A stretch of 7,457 bases of DNA, from NCBI GenBank assembly GCA_030740295.1, contig JASLXP010000482.1:1-7457 (forward strand), given 5' to 3'. Below, one piece after another: positions 1 through 6,340 of this stretch. The notes below the pieces were generated by a model. It saw only the letters and a list, made by a program, of their open reading frames with translations, was not told where the DNA came from and did not search any database. The DNA is from Planctomycetota bacterium. GTDB taxonomy: Bacteria > Planctomycetota > PUPC01 > JACPCR01. The number at the start of each line of letters is the position of its first letter. Positions within the stretch are counted from its first letter, which is position 1. The translations under genes were made by a program, and so were the position numbers.

Positions 1-99
1 GGCCAAGGTGAGGGCAGCGGGAGCGGCGCGTGTGGCGCACGCACCTAATGCCAGGAAGGTCGCCGTTATCAGCTGGGCCCGAATCGTCTGTTTCTTCAT
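1..99 (-). CDS. exported protein or lipoprotein, N-terminal fragment
   Basis: This is the start of a gene that runs off the left edge; only 33 codons are present. The ATG at 99-97 is preceded by a full AGGAGG (113-108) with 8 nt spacing, the strongest ribosome binding site in the minus-strand cluster. The peptide begins MKKQTIRAQLITATFLALGAC. It has a positive n-region (K2, K3, R7) and a hydrophobic core at about residues 9-20. LGAC (18-21) resembles a lipobox with Cys21 as the lipidated residue; alternatively signal peptidase I could cut after the ATRA at 22-25. It begins 14 nt after the beta-helix gene stops, so it is probably co-transcribed with it. Nothing of the mature protein is visible, so its function is unknown. 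A role in the same glycan-related pathway is inferred from position only. Confidence 0.8.
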   Translation of the reverse strand, partial: MKKQTIRAQLITATFLALGACATRAAPAALTLA

Positions 100-107
100 A
101 TAAGGAA

Positions 108-113
108 CCTCCT
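108..113 (-). promoter_or_regulatory. strong Shine-Dalgarno for the exported protein
   Basis: AGGAGG on the minus strand sits directly after the TAA stop (116-114) of the beta-helix gene and 8 nt before the ATG at 99-97. It fixes the start of the downstream gene. It also suggests that this gene is translated efficiently on its own and not only by coupling. Confidence 0.75.
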
Positions 114-1745
114 TTATTGGCCTGCGCTCGGTAACTTCGACACTTCTATCCCCAGATTGGTCCCAATATGGACTCTCTCGCATTGTGGATCCACGTGAAC
201 GGAGCGGACGGGCCCCTCGAACACGTTGCCATCGAGAGTAATGTCGTGACCGTTCCGGGCGAAATCGATGGCGGCCTTGCACTCGGGGCCGGTGACGAAG
301 AGGTTATCGCGGATGATCGCGGGGCCGTAACGGCCGTCAGGTTGGTACACGGTGAAGTAGAGCTCTGGAAATTGTTCGTATTCGCCGGTCTCGAACGAGC
401 GCCTGCCCCGCCGGGGATCGCGCTCGCCTTTGGTGGTGTTGTTGACGAATACGTTGCCTTGGAGGATAAGCCGCTGCGGCTGGTTGATCCAACTTCCGCG
501 GCCCCCGTTGCGGAAGGTGTTGCCGGTGATGGTGACGTCCTCGCTCGACTTCTCGACACTCATCACGCGCGACCCGTTGGTGCCGTCGACCGTGTTACCG
601 GTCACGGTGGTGTTGCGGCAGTATTCGGCGATGAAGAAGGCGCCCATGCGCGAGCCGGTGATCTGGTTGTTGGAGAACACGTTGTCGTGGCAGTGCTGGA
701 GGTGCATGGTGTCGCCCAGCGCACTGAGTCGGTTGCCGCTCTGAATGGTCTGGCGGCAGGCGACCAGCTCCACCGCTCCCTTTCCTCGGCCGCAACCTAT
801 GGGCTGAAAGAGATGCATGTACGCGTGGGAGAGGTTACCGATCAGGCCCGCTTCGGGACCCGCCGAGCCCTCGAAACGAATCGGCGGTCCGTCGTGCTTT
901 GACGAGACACGGATGTAATCGTCCCCACGATCCACGACATAGTAGCGCAGGCCGCGCACCAGGTTGCGCGGCAGCGTGCTTCCAAAGAAGCACAAACTTT
1001 CCGTGTCGGAACCCGAACGGCTTTGCTCAACCGGGTCGCGTGAATTGTCGAAGCGCACTCGGTCGTCTCCGTCGTCCATACGGATCGGACGACGCACGAG
1101 ATCCTGGCGGAAGTAGCGCCAGGCCATCTCCGTTTCCGCGGCCGTATACTCCTCCGGCCAGACGAGCATCTGCCAGAGCAGGCCGTAATCCCACATGAAC
1201 TTGCCGCAGTCGATCAAGTGACAGTCGCGCACGTCGACCGCAGTCGCAAAGGCGTTGACCGTCCGGCCAGGTGCATCGAACTCGCCTCGGACGGTGACCA
1301 CGGCGCCGGCCATGCGGGTGCCGGTAATTTCGAAAAACCGCAGATTGCGCGTCTGGCCGCCGGCAGAAGTCTCGACGTCAATCGCGCGGGTATTGGCATT
1401 GGGTTCCCAAGTGTTGTCCGAGCGCCGGGGATCGAAACAGTGGCCCTCAAAGTGGCCACCTCGCCACGAGAAGTCGCAGATATCGGTGCCACCAAACAGG
1501 GTCAGATGCGCCTGGTCTCCAAGTCGCTCGGGCAGGCGGAAGCGCGCTCCGTTGGCCAGAACGGTTAAACCGGAGCACAGCGGGATGGTGGTGTCGCCGG
1601 ACAGAAAGTAGTCGCCCGGCGGAATGGTTAACACCCCTCCGCCTGCCTCGGCCACTGCGGTAAAGGCACGGCACAGCGCGACGGTGTCGTCCGTGACCCC
1701 GTCCATGCGAGCACCGTAGTCAGAGATGTTGAATGAACGGGACAT
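114..1745 (-). CDS. right-handed beta-helix protein, pectate lyase 3 type
   Basis: This is a parallel beta-helix protein of the pectate lyase 3/glycoside hydrolase 28-like superfamily, whose members bind or cut polysaccharides. From Met1 at 1745 it is 543 residues. The N-terminus has the family signature: FNISDYGARMDGVTDDT at 5-21, then GGG-V-TIPPGDY at 35-46. Residues 330-530 form a ladder of G-N-x-F/V/I turns (SGN, TGNT, TGNTF, QGNVF, RDNLF, DGNVF) typical of stacked coils. About residues 195-325 interrupt the ladder with an insert. A second in-frame ATG at 1772 would add nine residues. I prefer 1745 because FNxxDYGA usually lies close to the N-terminus, but neither start has a good Shine-Dalgarno. 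No signal peptide is visible, which is odd for this class. The start region overlaps or abuts the CBM9 stop (1764-1762), which suggests translational coupling. Substrate and catalytic residues cannot be assigned. Confidence 0.85.
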   Translation of the reverse strand: MSRSFNISDYGARMDGVTDDTVALCRAFTAVAEAGGGVLTIPPGDYFLSGDTTIPLCSGLTVLANGARFRLPERLGDQAHLTLFGGTDICDFSWRGGHFEGHCFDPRRSDNTWEPNANTRAIDVETSAGGQTRNLRFFEITGTRMAGAVVTVRGEFDAPGRTVNAFATAVDVRDCHLIDCGKFMWDYGLLWQMLVWPEEYTAAETEMAWRYFRQDLVRRPIRMDDGDDRVRFDNSRDPVEQSRSGSDTESLCFFGSTLPRNLVRGLRYYVVDRGDDYIRVSSKHDGPPIRFEGSAGPEAGLIGNLSHAYMHLFQPIGCGRGKGAVELVACRQTIQSGNRLSALGDTMHLQHCHDNVFSNNQITGSRMGAFFIAEYCRNTTVTGNTVDGTNGSRVMSVEKSSEDVTITGNTFRNGGRGSWINQPQRLILQGNVFVNNTTKGERDPRRGRRSFETGEYEQFPELYFTVYQPDGRYGPAIIRDNLFVTGPECKAAIDFARNGHDITLDGNVFEGPVRSVHVDPQCERVHIGTNLGIEVSKLPSAGQ

Positions 1746-1761
1746 GCTTACGTCACTCGGA

Positions 1762-2433
1762 CTACTCCCCATTTGCGAAGGTCAGCTTGCCGAAGTTCTT
1801 TGCGTCCTGGAAGCCCCAGGCCAGGGGCGTCCAGGTGGAGTATTTCATCCCGTTTCCCACGCGCAGCCGGCGGTTTCGACAGATATTGAACCCCCACAGG
1901 GGAGCCTCGGCCTCTTTGCCAAAAGCGGAAAGGGGAACACGAAACTCCAATGTCCAGGCATCATCCAACATGTTGCAGTATCCCTCTACCGGCCAGTCTT
2001 TGTGGACATCGTTCTCTTTGCCGTAGAAGCCGTAACGGACAGAGTCAAAAACGAAGCCTTCCTTGAGACCGTAGGGATTGAGCATAATCTGGGTGACGTC
2101 GCGCCGGTCACGGCCCGGGTCAAAGAAGATCTCGACCGATTCAAACCACCACAGGTAACCGCTGGGCTCAGGGTCTATTCGCAGGGGATAGGTATAGCCC
2201 GCATCAAAGAAGGACGGATCCTTGATGTGGGGTTCTTCCGCGCGAACGGCGATGTAGAGCGCCTTGCCGGTGCGCAGCATGCGCAAGGTGGTCTGTTGGG
2301 GCGCTCGCCTCTTGCCCGCCAGATCGGTCATACCGGTAATCTCGACGGCCTGCTTCCACTCCGCGTCGTCCAGCTTGCCGTCGAGGCGCGGGCCGCGCTT
2401 CACAATCGGGCAGACGAGGGAGCGTGCGGCCAT
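1762..2433 (-). CDS. CBM9-like carbohydrate-binding domain protein (frame-split gene, main part)
   Basis: This 223-residue frame is a carbohydrate-binding family 9-like (DOMON-type beta-sandwich) domain. Family features in order are the opening PRLDGKLDDAEW (15-26), a central ALYIAVRAEEP (58-68), SVEIFFDPGRD (99-109), AWTLEFRVPLSAFG (159-172), WGFNICRNRR (180-189), STWTP (199-203) and the closing NFGKLTF (213-219). Aromatic residues W95, W96, W180 and W201 are candidates for sugar stacking. The ATG at 2433 is only the first Met in this frame. Codons upstream to about 2511 still look coding (charged, ending KKDKWLERLAADEKKDTQG) before a TAA at 2550-2548, with no ATG, GTG or TTG between. The natural start is therefore probably the signal-peptide ATG at 2609 in another frame. 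The gene ends 18-20 nt upstream of, or 11 nt inside, the beta-helix gene, depending on that gene's start. The protein is probably secreted and binds glycans in partnership with its neighbour. Confidence 0.8.
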   Translation of the reverse strand: MAARSLVCPIVKRGPRLDGKLDDAEWKQAVEITGMTDLAGKRRAPQQTTLRMLRTGKALYIAVRAEEPHIKDPSFFDAGYTYPLRIDPEPSGYLWWFESVEIFFDPGRDRRDVTQIMLNPYGLKEGFVFDSVRYGFYGKENDVHKDWPVEGYCNMLDDAWTLEFRVPLSAFGKEAEAPLWGFNICRNRRLRVGNGMKYSTWTPLAWGFQDAKNFGKLTFANGE

Positions 2434-2609
2434 CCCCTGGGTGTCTTTCTTCTCATCCGCAGCCAGTCGCTCCAGCCACTTGTCTTTCTTGCCCTGTCCT
2501 CCATAAGTCCACCCTCTTTGGTCTCCCTGGGGTTGGCGAAAATAAAATTAGGAAAGGGAACGGACAGCAAAAGAAAAAGTGTGATGATGCGCTTCGTCTG
2601 GAATGTCAT
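2400..2609 (-). pseudogene. signal-peptide N-terminus detached from the CBM9-like gene by a frame change
   Basis: From the ATG at 2609-2607 this frame encodes a textbook signal peptide. It has K6 and R7, a hydrophobic core at about residues 8-22 (IITLFLLLSVPF...) and a likely cut after FIFA before NP. After about residue 32 the sequence becomes arginine- and tryptophan-rich with no domain character, and it stops at 2402-2400. The neighbouring frame carries coding-like sequence over the same interval and runs on into the CBM9 domain. Joining them needs a -1 shift, or one base restored, between about 2550 and 2505, where short runs such as CCCC, GGG and AAA occur. This may be a true mutation or an assembly or sequencing indel. 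The preferred start excludes a 14-residue extension from an in-frame ATG at 2651. Confidence 0.6.
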
Positions 2610-2836
2610 TTCAGTTCTTTCATGATCCGGGCTTTTGGGTATTTGGGGCACAGGTTCTTCTATATGACGCTGTTGGAGTTTGCCACCTCTGTTGTCCGCA
2701 GCCGAACACAGGTAGAATCATTTCGGCGAGGCGTATAGCCCGGTGATCATCGAACAAACTTCAGGAGTGGCTGTTTCTTCTTTCAGGTAAGATATTGCGT
2801 CAACCCCATCCAAGCCGCCGATCTGCAAGCCATCGT
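2610..2836. promoter_or_regulatory. divergent intergenic region between the minus cluster and the pseudopilin genes
   Basis: These 227 nt separate genes reading away from each other, so promoters for both directions should lie here. On the plus strand TAGAAT (2713-2718) is a fair -10 box with TTGTCC (2692-2697) upstream, but the 15-nt spacer is short. On the minus strand the TATAGA at 2664-2659 is a weak candidate with no good -35. No convincing operator palindrome, riboswitch or small RNA is visible, and no gene-like ORF fills the space. Confidence 0.35.
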
Positions 2837-3400
2837 ATGAATCCAAAACCAACTGCCTCCGCAGGATTCACTCTCATCGAGCTCTCCCTCGTCGTCGTGC
2901 TGCTCAGCGTATTCACCTTCCTAGCAGTTCGGAGCCTCGATAACCTGCTCCCGCGGCATCGAATGGAAGCGGGTGCAAGAGATCTCGCGGCCACCATCCG
3001 CACTGCCAGAGACCAGGCCATCCTTACTTCGCGAAAGACGGGATTTTTCTTTGATATGGACAGGCAGCAGTTCTGGATTCTGCTGCCGCCAACGGACGGC
3101 TCAGACGAGCTTGTTGACCCCACGCAGCAGAAGTTCGGCAGCAACACGCTCAGCACGCACCAGTTGCCGGAAGGGGTTTCATTTGCCGGTATCCAGCCTG
3201 TCGGAGGCGACCTCCAGGAAAGCGGGGGCATGAGCATCGAAGTCAGCCCTCTCGGCGCGTTTTCAGACCTCATCATTTACCTGGCGAACGAAGAAGAGAA
3301 GGAACTGACCCTGATGATCAACGGCATGACCGGGCTCCCTGAATTTTTCAATGGCCGTATCGTTTATGAAGACCTTGTTGCATCGTACGAACCGAAGTGA
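2837..3400 (+). CDS. GspH/FimT-like minor pseudopilin (type II secretion / type IV pilus class)
   Basis: This is a 187-residue prepilin-like protein. The leader MNPKPTASAG is followed by FTLIELSLVVVLLSVFTF, the class III prepilin signature: Gly10 at -1, Phe11 at +1 and Glu15 at +5, for processing and N-methylation by prepilin peptidase. The hydrophobic helix (about 11-31) anchors the protein in the inner membrane before assembly. The following segment AGARDLAATIRTARDQAI is characteristic of the GspH/FimT family and precedes a C-terminal beta-rich domain. GspH-type proteins are minor subunits of the pseudopilus that drives secretion through the outer membrane. A TTG at 2795 would extend the leader by 14 residues; the ATG at 2837 gives a normal short leader. 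Neither has a strong Shine-Dalgarno. The 3' end overlaps the next pseudopilin gene by 35 nt. Exact assignment as GspH rather than FimT is uncertain. Confidence 0.82.
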   Translation: MNPKPTASAGFTLIELSLVVVLLSVFTFLAVRSLDNLLPRHRMEAGARDLAATIRTARDQAILTSRKTGFFFDMDRQQFWILLPPTDGSDELVDPTQQKFGSNTLSTHQLPEGVSFAGIQPVGGDLQESGGMSIEVSPLGAFSDLIIYLANEEEKELTLMINGMTGLPEFFNGRIVYEDLVASYEPK

Positions 3401-3767
3401 GGCCGGGCTGACGCTCTTGGAGGTCCTCGCCGCGCTGGTCATTCTGAGCACGAGCCTGATGGCGGTTCTTCTGATCCGAAACAAGTCGGTTCACAAAGCA
3501 GCGAACGCCCAGGGACTCATGAAAGCGGTTCAACTTGCGGAGCTGAAGCTCAACGAATTCGCCCTGCACGGATATCCCCAGGCAGATCTGCAGGCGCCGT
3601 TCCCAGAGCATCCCGGTTTCGCCTGGGCCACCCACACCGAACAGGTAACTGTCCCTGGCAAGGCGAGCATTTATCGCGTGGACCTCGTGGTCACCTACCC
3701 ATCGCTCGGTAAATCTGTCGGCACCTATCGGGTGACGACCGCGTTTTCGAAGGAGACGGAAGAGTAG
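3366..3767 (+). CDS. GspI/PilV-like minor pseudopilin
   Basis: This 133-residue protein begins MKTLLHRTNRSEAG and then LTLLEVLAALVILSTSLMAVLL. It is a prepilin leader with Gly14 at -1, Leu15 at +1 and Glu19 at +5, followed by a single membrane helix (about 15-36). The segment KSVHKAANAQGLMKAVQLAELKLNEF (about 39-64) resembles the region after the helix in GspI. The length matches GspI, usually about 120-130 residues. The first residue after cleavage is Leu, less common than Phe or Met but tolerated in this class. An ATG at 3351 would add five residues; 3366 gives the tidier leader. Translation is probably coupled to the upstream GspH-like gene through the 35-nt overlap. The two would act together at the pseudopilus tip, where GspH, I, J and K usually assemble. 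No GspJ or GspK follows here. Confidence 0.78.
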   Translation: MKTLLHRTNRSEAGLTLLEVLAALVILSTSLMAVLLIRNKSVHKAANAQGLMKAVQLAELKLNEFALHGYPQADLQAPFPEHPGFAWATHTEQVTVPGKASIYRVDLVVTYPSLGKSVGTYRVTTAFSKETEE

Positions 3768-3926
3768 CTTCGTCGGCCTTCAATAACGGCGGGCCCACGC
3801 GTTCGCCCAATCTTGCGGCAATTCAGCAAAGTCCGGCTGGCGGCCGGATCGGAGCAGAGCTGCCTGCCCGAGAAGCCTCGATGTAATACACTCTCGCCGA
3901 GGCACATGTAAGCCCTGAGAAAACTG
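3768..3926 (+). promoter_or_regulatory. intergenic region with two GC-rich hairpins upstream of the GT87 gene
   Basis: This 159-nt gap contains a 6-bp inverted repeat TCCGGC-(5 nt)-GCCGGA at 3832-3848 and a second, GCCTCG-(17 nt)-CGAGGC, at 3875-3903. Neither is followed by a T-run, so they are not standard intrinsic terminators. TAATAC at 3884-3889, in the loop of the second repeat, is a possible -10 box but lacks a recognisable -35. The region may end pilin transcription or start that of the glycosyltransferase; the sequence does not settle which. No coding frame is supported. Confidence 0.3.
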
Positions 3927-5288
3927 ATGGCTACCACAGAAAACGAAAAGACCGAAAGCACACCCGAAGACGAACAGGAACCTGCTGATGGTCTGGACAG
4001 ACGCGTCAGGATTGGATTGTTTGTCCTGCTTTTCGCTGGTCTTGCAGCAGGGGTGATACAGGCAAACAGAAAGAAGGGAAGTGAGCTCAAGGTCTACTTG
4101 ACAGGCGCCGCCCGGATGATGAAGGGAGAGAACATATATCGAAAGACCGATGCCCATACCTTTGCATACCCGCCATTCTTTGCGCTTGTATTTGTCCCCC
4201 TTGCAGCACTGCCTGACGTTGTCCGCCGAACGGTCTGGTTTCTAATAAACGCGGGCCTACTTGCATGGATATTCGTTCTGCTGAATCGGATGCTGCAACC
4301 GGTCTTCAGGAAGGACGAGCCTCGTTGCCCTCCACGCTGGCTTTTCTGGATCGTGGTGATGGCCGTTGCCGGAAGACATCTCTCCTCCGTCTTCCAGAAC
4401 CAGAGCCATGATTTCATTATCTTTCTGGTGTCTCTTCTGGCGGTCGTGTCCCTGGCGAATGATCGGGAAAAGAAGGCTGGCGCGATGGCTGGAATCGGCG
4501 CAGCCTGCAAAGCTACTCCGGCATTGTTCCTGGTGCTGTTTGCCTGGCAGCGAAGATTCCACGCGGTCCAGTTGTTCGTCGTGGTAAGCGTCGTTCTCAC
4601 CTTTCTGCCGGATCTTTTCCTGCCGCAGGAAGAAGAAGGCTCATGGCTGGTCTCGTGGACCAACACGATGGTGAAGGACGTTCGCATTGGCGAGCCCGCG
4701 GATTCATCGGGTGTCTGGGGCGCATGGAATGTGTTGAACCAGAATCTGGCCGGCACCGTGTATCGTCTGTTTACGAAAGTTGAGACTGACGGCAAAGTGT
4801 TTTTTGATGTGAGCTTGTGGCATATGGGCCGGACCCAACTGAAAGTCCTGACTATGGCATCGCAACTGACCGTCGTTGCAGTCATCCTTCTTGCCTGCCG
4901 GCCGTGTTATTCGATAGACCTTGCCGAGGATGACAGAACTTTCCGGCGTCTCGGAGAGGGAGGAATGATTTTGTGCGGAATGGTTCTCCTCTCACCGATG
5001 AGCAGCAAGGCCCATTTCTGTGTACTGCTCGTGCCAGTAGCGTTCTGTGCCGCACACGCTCTTTACTGTAAAAGTGACCGAATTCAGATCGCTCTGCTGG
5101 TCGCCATGTTTACTACCGGTACGCTCAGCACAAAGGGAATTCTTGGCAAAGAAATTGGCCGCAGAGCCCTGGCTTATGGCACGGTTACCGCCTGCACCCT
5201 CTGCGCATTGGCCGCCACAGCATGGATACTTTTGAAAAACAGCGGCTGCCCGAAGGGACGTGATTCAACCGGAGAACACCATGCCTGA
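3927..5288 (+). CDS. GT87 (DUF2029) family polyprenol-phosphate-dependent glycosyltransferase
   Basis: This 453-residue polytopic inner-membrane protein is of the GT-C fold. A hydrophilic acidic tail (1-26) precedes TM1 (about 28-46). The first outer loop holds ELKVYLTGAARMMKGENIY (53-71) and the FAYPPFFALVFVPLAALP signature (79-96) of GT87. Further family marks are QNQSHDFIIF (157-166), GIGAACKATPALFLVLF (189-205), NQNLAGTVYRLF (271-282) and LLSPMSSKAHF (354-364). About ten helices are visible, including 103-122, 186-207, 312-325, 387-402 and 417-436. Family members such as mycobacterial PimE transfer mannose from polyprenyl-phosphate-mannose to lipid or glycan acceptors outside the membrane; donor and acceptor here are unknown. 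The usual catalytic aspartate in DxxVY appears as Glu53. The ATG at 3927 has only a weak GAG-type Shine-Dalgarno. The 3' end overlaps the next gene by 8 nt. Confidence 0.87.
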   Translation: MATTENEKTESTPEDEQEPADGLDRRVRIGLFVLLFAGLAAGVIQANRKKGSELKVYLTGAARMMKGENIYRKTDAHTFAYPPFFALVFVPLAALPDVVRRTVWFLINAGLLAWIFVLLNRMLQPVFRKDEPRCPPRWLFWIVVMAVAGRHLSSVFQNQSHDFIIFLVSLLAVVSLANDREKKAGAMAGIGAACKATPALFLVLFAWQRRFHAVQLFVVVSVVLTFLPDLFLPQEEEGSWLVSWTNTMVKDVRIGEPADSSGVWGAWNVLNQNLAGTVYRLFTKVETDGKVFFDVSLWHMGRTQLKVLTMASQLTVVAVILLACRPCYSIDLAEDDRTFRRLGEGGMILCGMVLLSPMSSKAHFCVLLVPVAFCAAHALYCKSDRIQIALLVAMFTTGTLSTKGILGKEIGRRALAYGTVTACTLCALAATAWILLKNSGCPKGRDSTGEHHA

Positions 5289-6336
5289 ACAATTCACTGT
5301 TCTGATACCTGATGTCCTTGACAGGGCCGACATTGAAGAAGAAGTGTTCGGCGATGAGTATCGCGTCCTCGTGCCCAAGGCTTTGAGGCCTGACGAAATC
5401 CCGGCCGAGACGTGGGCTGAAACGGATGCGGTCCTGGCCTTCCACGAGTTGGTTTTTACCCGTGAAGTGTTGGAGAAAATGCCCAAATGCATGGTGGTCG
5501 TTCGGAACGGCGTCGGCTACGACAATGTTGACCTCGAGGCCGCAGGTGACCTCGGAATCCTGGTCTGCAACATCCCCGATTACGGTACGGATTCAGTCGC
5601 CGATCATGCGATGGGTTGTCTGCTCGCTCTTGCGCGCAGGCTGACCATGTACACCGAGTCGATCCGTGAAGGCGCGTGGGATTTCGCGATTGATACTCCT
5701 CCGCATCGGCTCGGAGGCACCGTCCTTGGGATCGTCGGCATGGGCCGCATAGGAACGGCCACAGCCGTCAGGGCAAAGGCTTTTGGATTTGACGTCCGTT
5801 TCTACGATCCCTATGTGCCTGATGGCACTGACAAGGCGATTCAGGTCACACGTTGCGACACGTTGCACGAGTTGCTCGCTGACGCGGATTACGTTTCCAT
5901 GCACTGCCTGCTCTCAGACGAAACTCACGAGATGGCCAACGCCGAATTCTTTGGAGCGATGAAAGACGGCGCGATTTTCATCAACACCGCAAGAGGCGGC
6001 GTCCTGGATGTGAAGGCACTCACCGACGCCCTCCGCAGCGATAAACTCCTGGCCGCAGCCATCGATGTCTGGCCAAACGAACCCCCGGCAGAAGGCCCGC
6101 TAATCAAAGCCTGGAAGAACCGAGAGCCCTGGATCGCCAACCGACTGCTCGTCACGCCACACGCCGCATTCTTCTGCGTCGAATCCATCGAAGAAATGCG
6201 AATTAAGGGCGCAAAAGAAGTCATTCGTGTGCTCAAAGGAACACCCCCACGCAATTGCGTTAATCCGCAGTTCTTAAAGCATGTCAGGGCCGGAGATCAC
6301 ATGCTGCCGCATCTCCTTCGCAACAGGCCGTTGTGA
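5281..6336 (+). CDS. D-isomer-specific 2-hydroxyacid dehydrogenase, CtBP/SerA-like
   Basis: This 351-residue cytosolic NAD(P)-dependent oxidoreductase interconverts a 2-oxoacid and a D-2-hydroxyacid. The Rossmann nucleotide site is GIVGMGRIG (150-158), and YDP (175-177) follows the strand where NAD-preferring members carry an acidic residue. The catalytic triad is complete: Arg238 in NTARGG, Glu267 in DVWPNEP and His294 in TPHAAF. The substrate domain includes VVRNGVGYDNVD (73-84). There is no C-terminal ACT domain, so it is not a long-type allosteric SerA; a CtBP-like or glyoxylate/hydroxypyruvate reductase-type enzyme fits better. About 30 residues after VIRVLKGTPPRNCVNP form a short C-terminal tail. 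The ATG at 5281 is preferred over a GTG at 5260 because GGAG (5271-5274) sits 6 nt ahead. It overlaps the GT87 stop by 8 nt (ATGCCTGA), so translation is probably coupled. Its substrate cannot be named. Confidence 0.88.
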   Translation: MPEQFTVLIPDVLDRADIEEEVFGDEYRVLVPKALRPDEIPAETWAETDAVLAFHELVFTREVLEKMPKCMVVVRNGVGYDNVDLEAAGDLGILVCNIPDYGTDSVADHAMGCLLALARRLTMYTESIREGAWDFAIDTPPHRLGGTVLGIVGMGRIGTATAVRAKAFGFDVRFYDPYVPDGTDKAIQVTRCDTLHELLADADYVSMHCLLSDETHEMANAEFFGAMKDGAIFINTARGGVLDVKALTDALRSDKLLAAAIDVWPNEPPAEGPLIKAWKNREPWIANRLLVTPHAAFFCVESIEEMRIKGAKEVIRVLKGTPPRNCVNPQFLKHVRAGDHMLPHLLRNRPL

Positions 6337-6340
6337 TTTC

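Noticed and set aside
168..902. 244-codon plus-strand ORF opposite the beta-helix gene
   Set aside because: It has a repetitive Val/Ala/Gly/Asp composition, no motif, and lies opposite a frame with a clear family signature.
2505..2550. Programmed -1 ribosomal frameshift site in the CBM9 gene
   Set aside because: No X-XXY-YYZ slippery heptamer or obvious downstream structure was seen; a mutation or sequencing indel is simpler.
1726..2625. 299-codon plus-strand ORF opposite the CBM9 and signal-peptide region
   Set aside because: It is antisense to recognisable domains, shows no family motif, and is explained by codon-position composition of the minus-strand genes.
2795..2836. Upstream TTG start for the GspH-like pseudopilin
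   Set aside because: It would give an unusually long Arg-rich leader; the ATG at 2837 gives the normal short leader ending in Gly.
4094..4885. 263-codon minus-strand ORF within the GT87 gene
   Set aside because: It is Ser/Thr/Arg-rich shadow translation with no domain; the plus frame has membrane helices and GT87 motifs.
5260..5280. Upstream GTG start for the dehydrogenase
   Set aside because: The ATG at 5281 has a GGAG at proper spacing, and the protein begins naturally at MPEQFTVLIPD.
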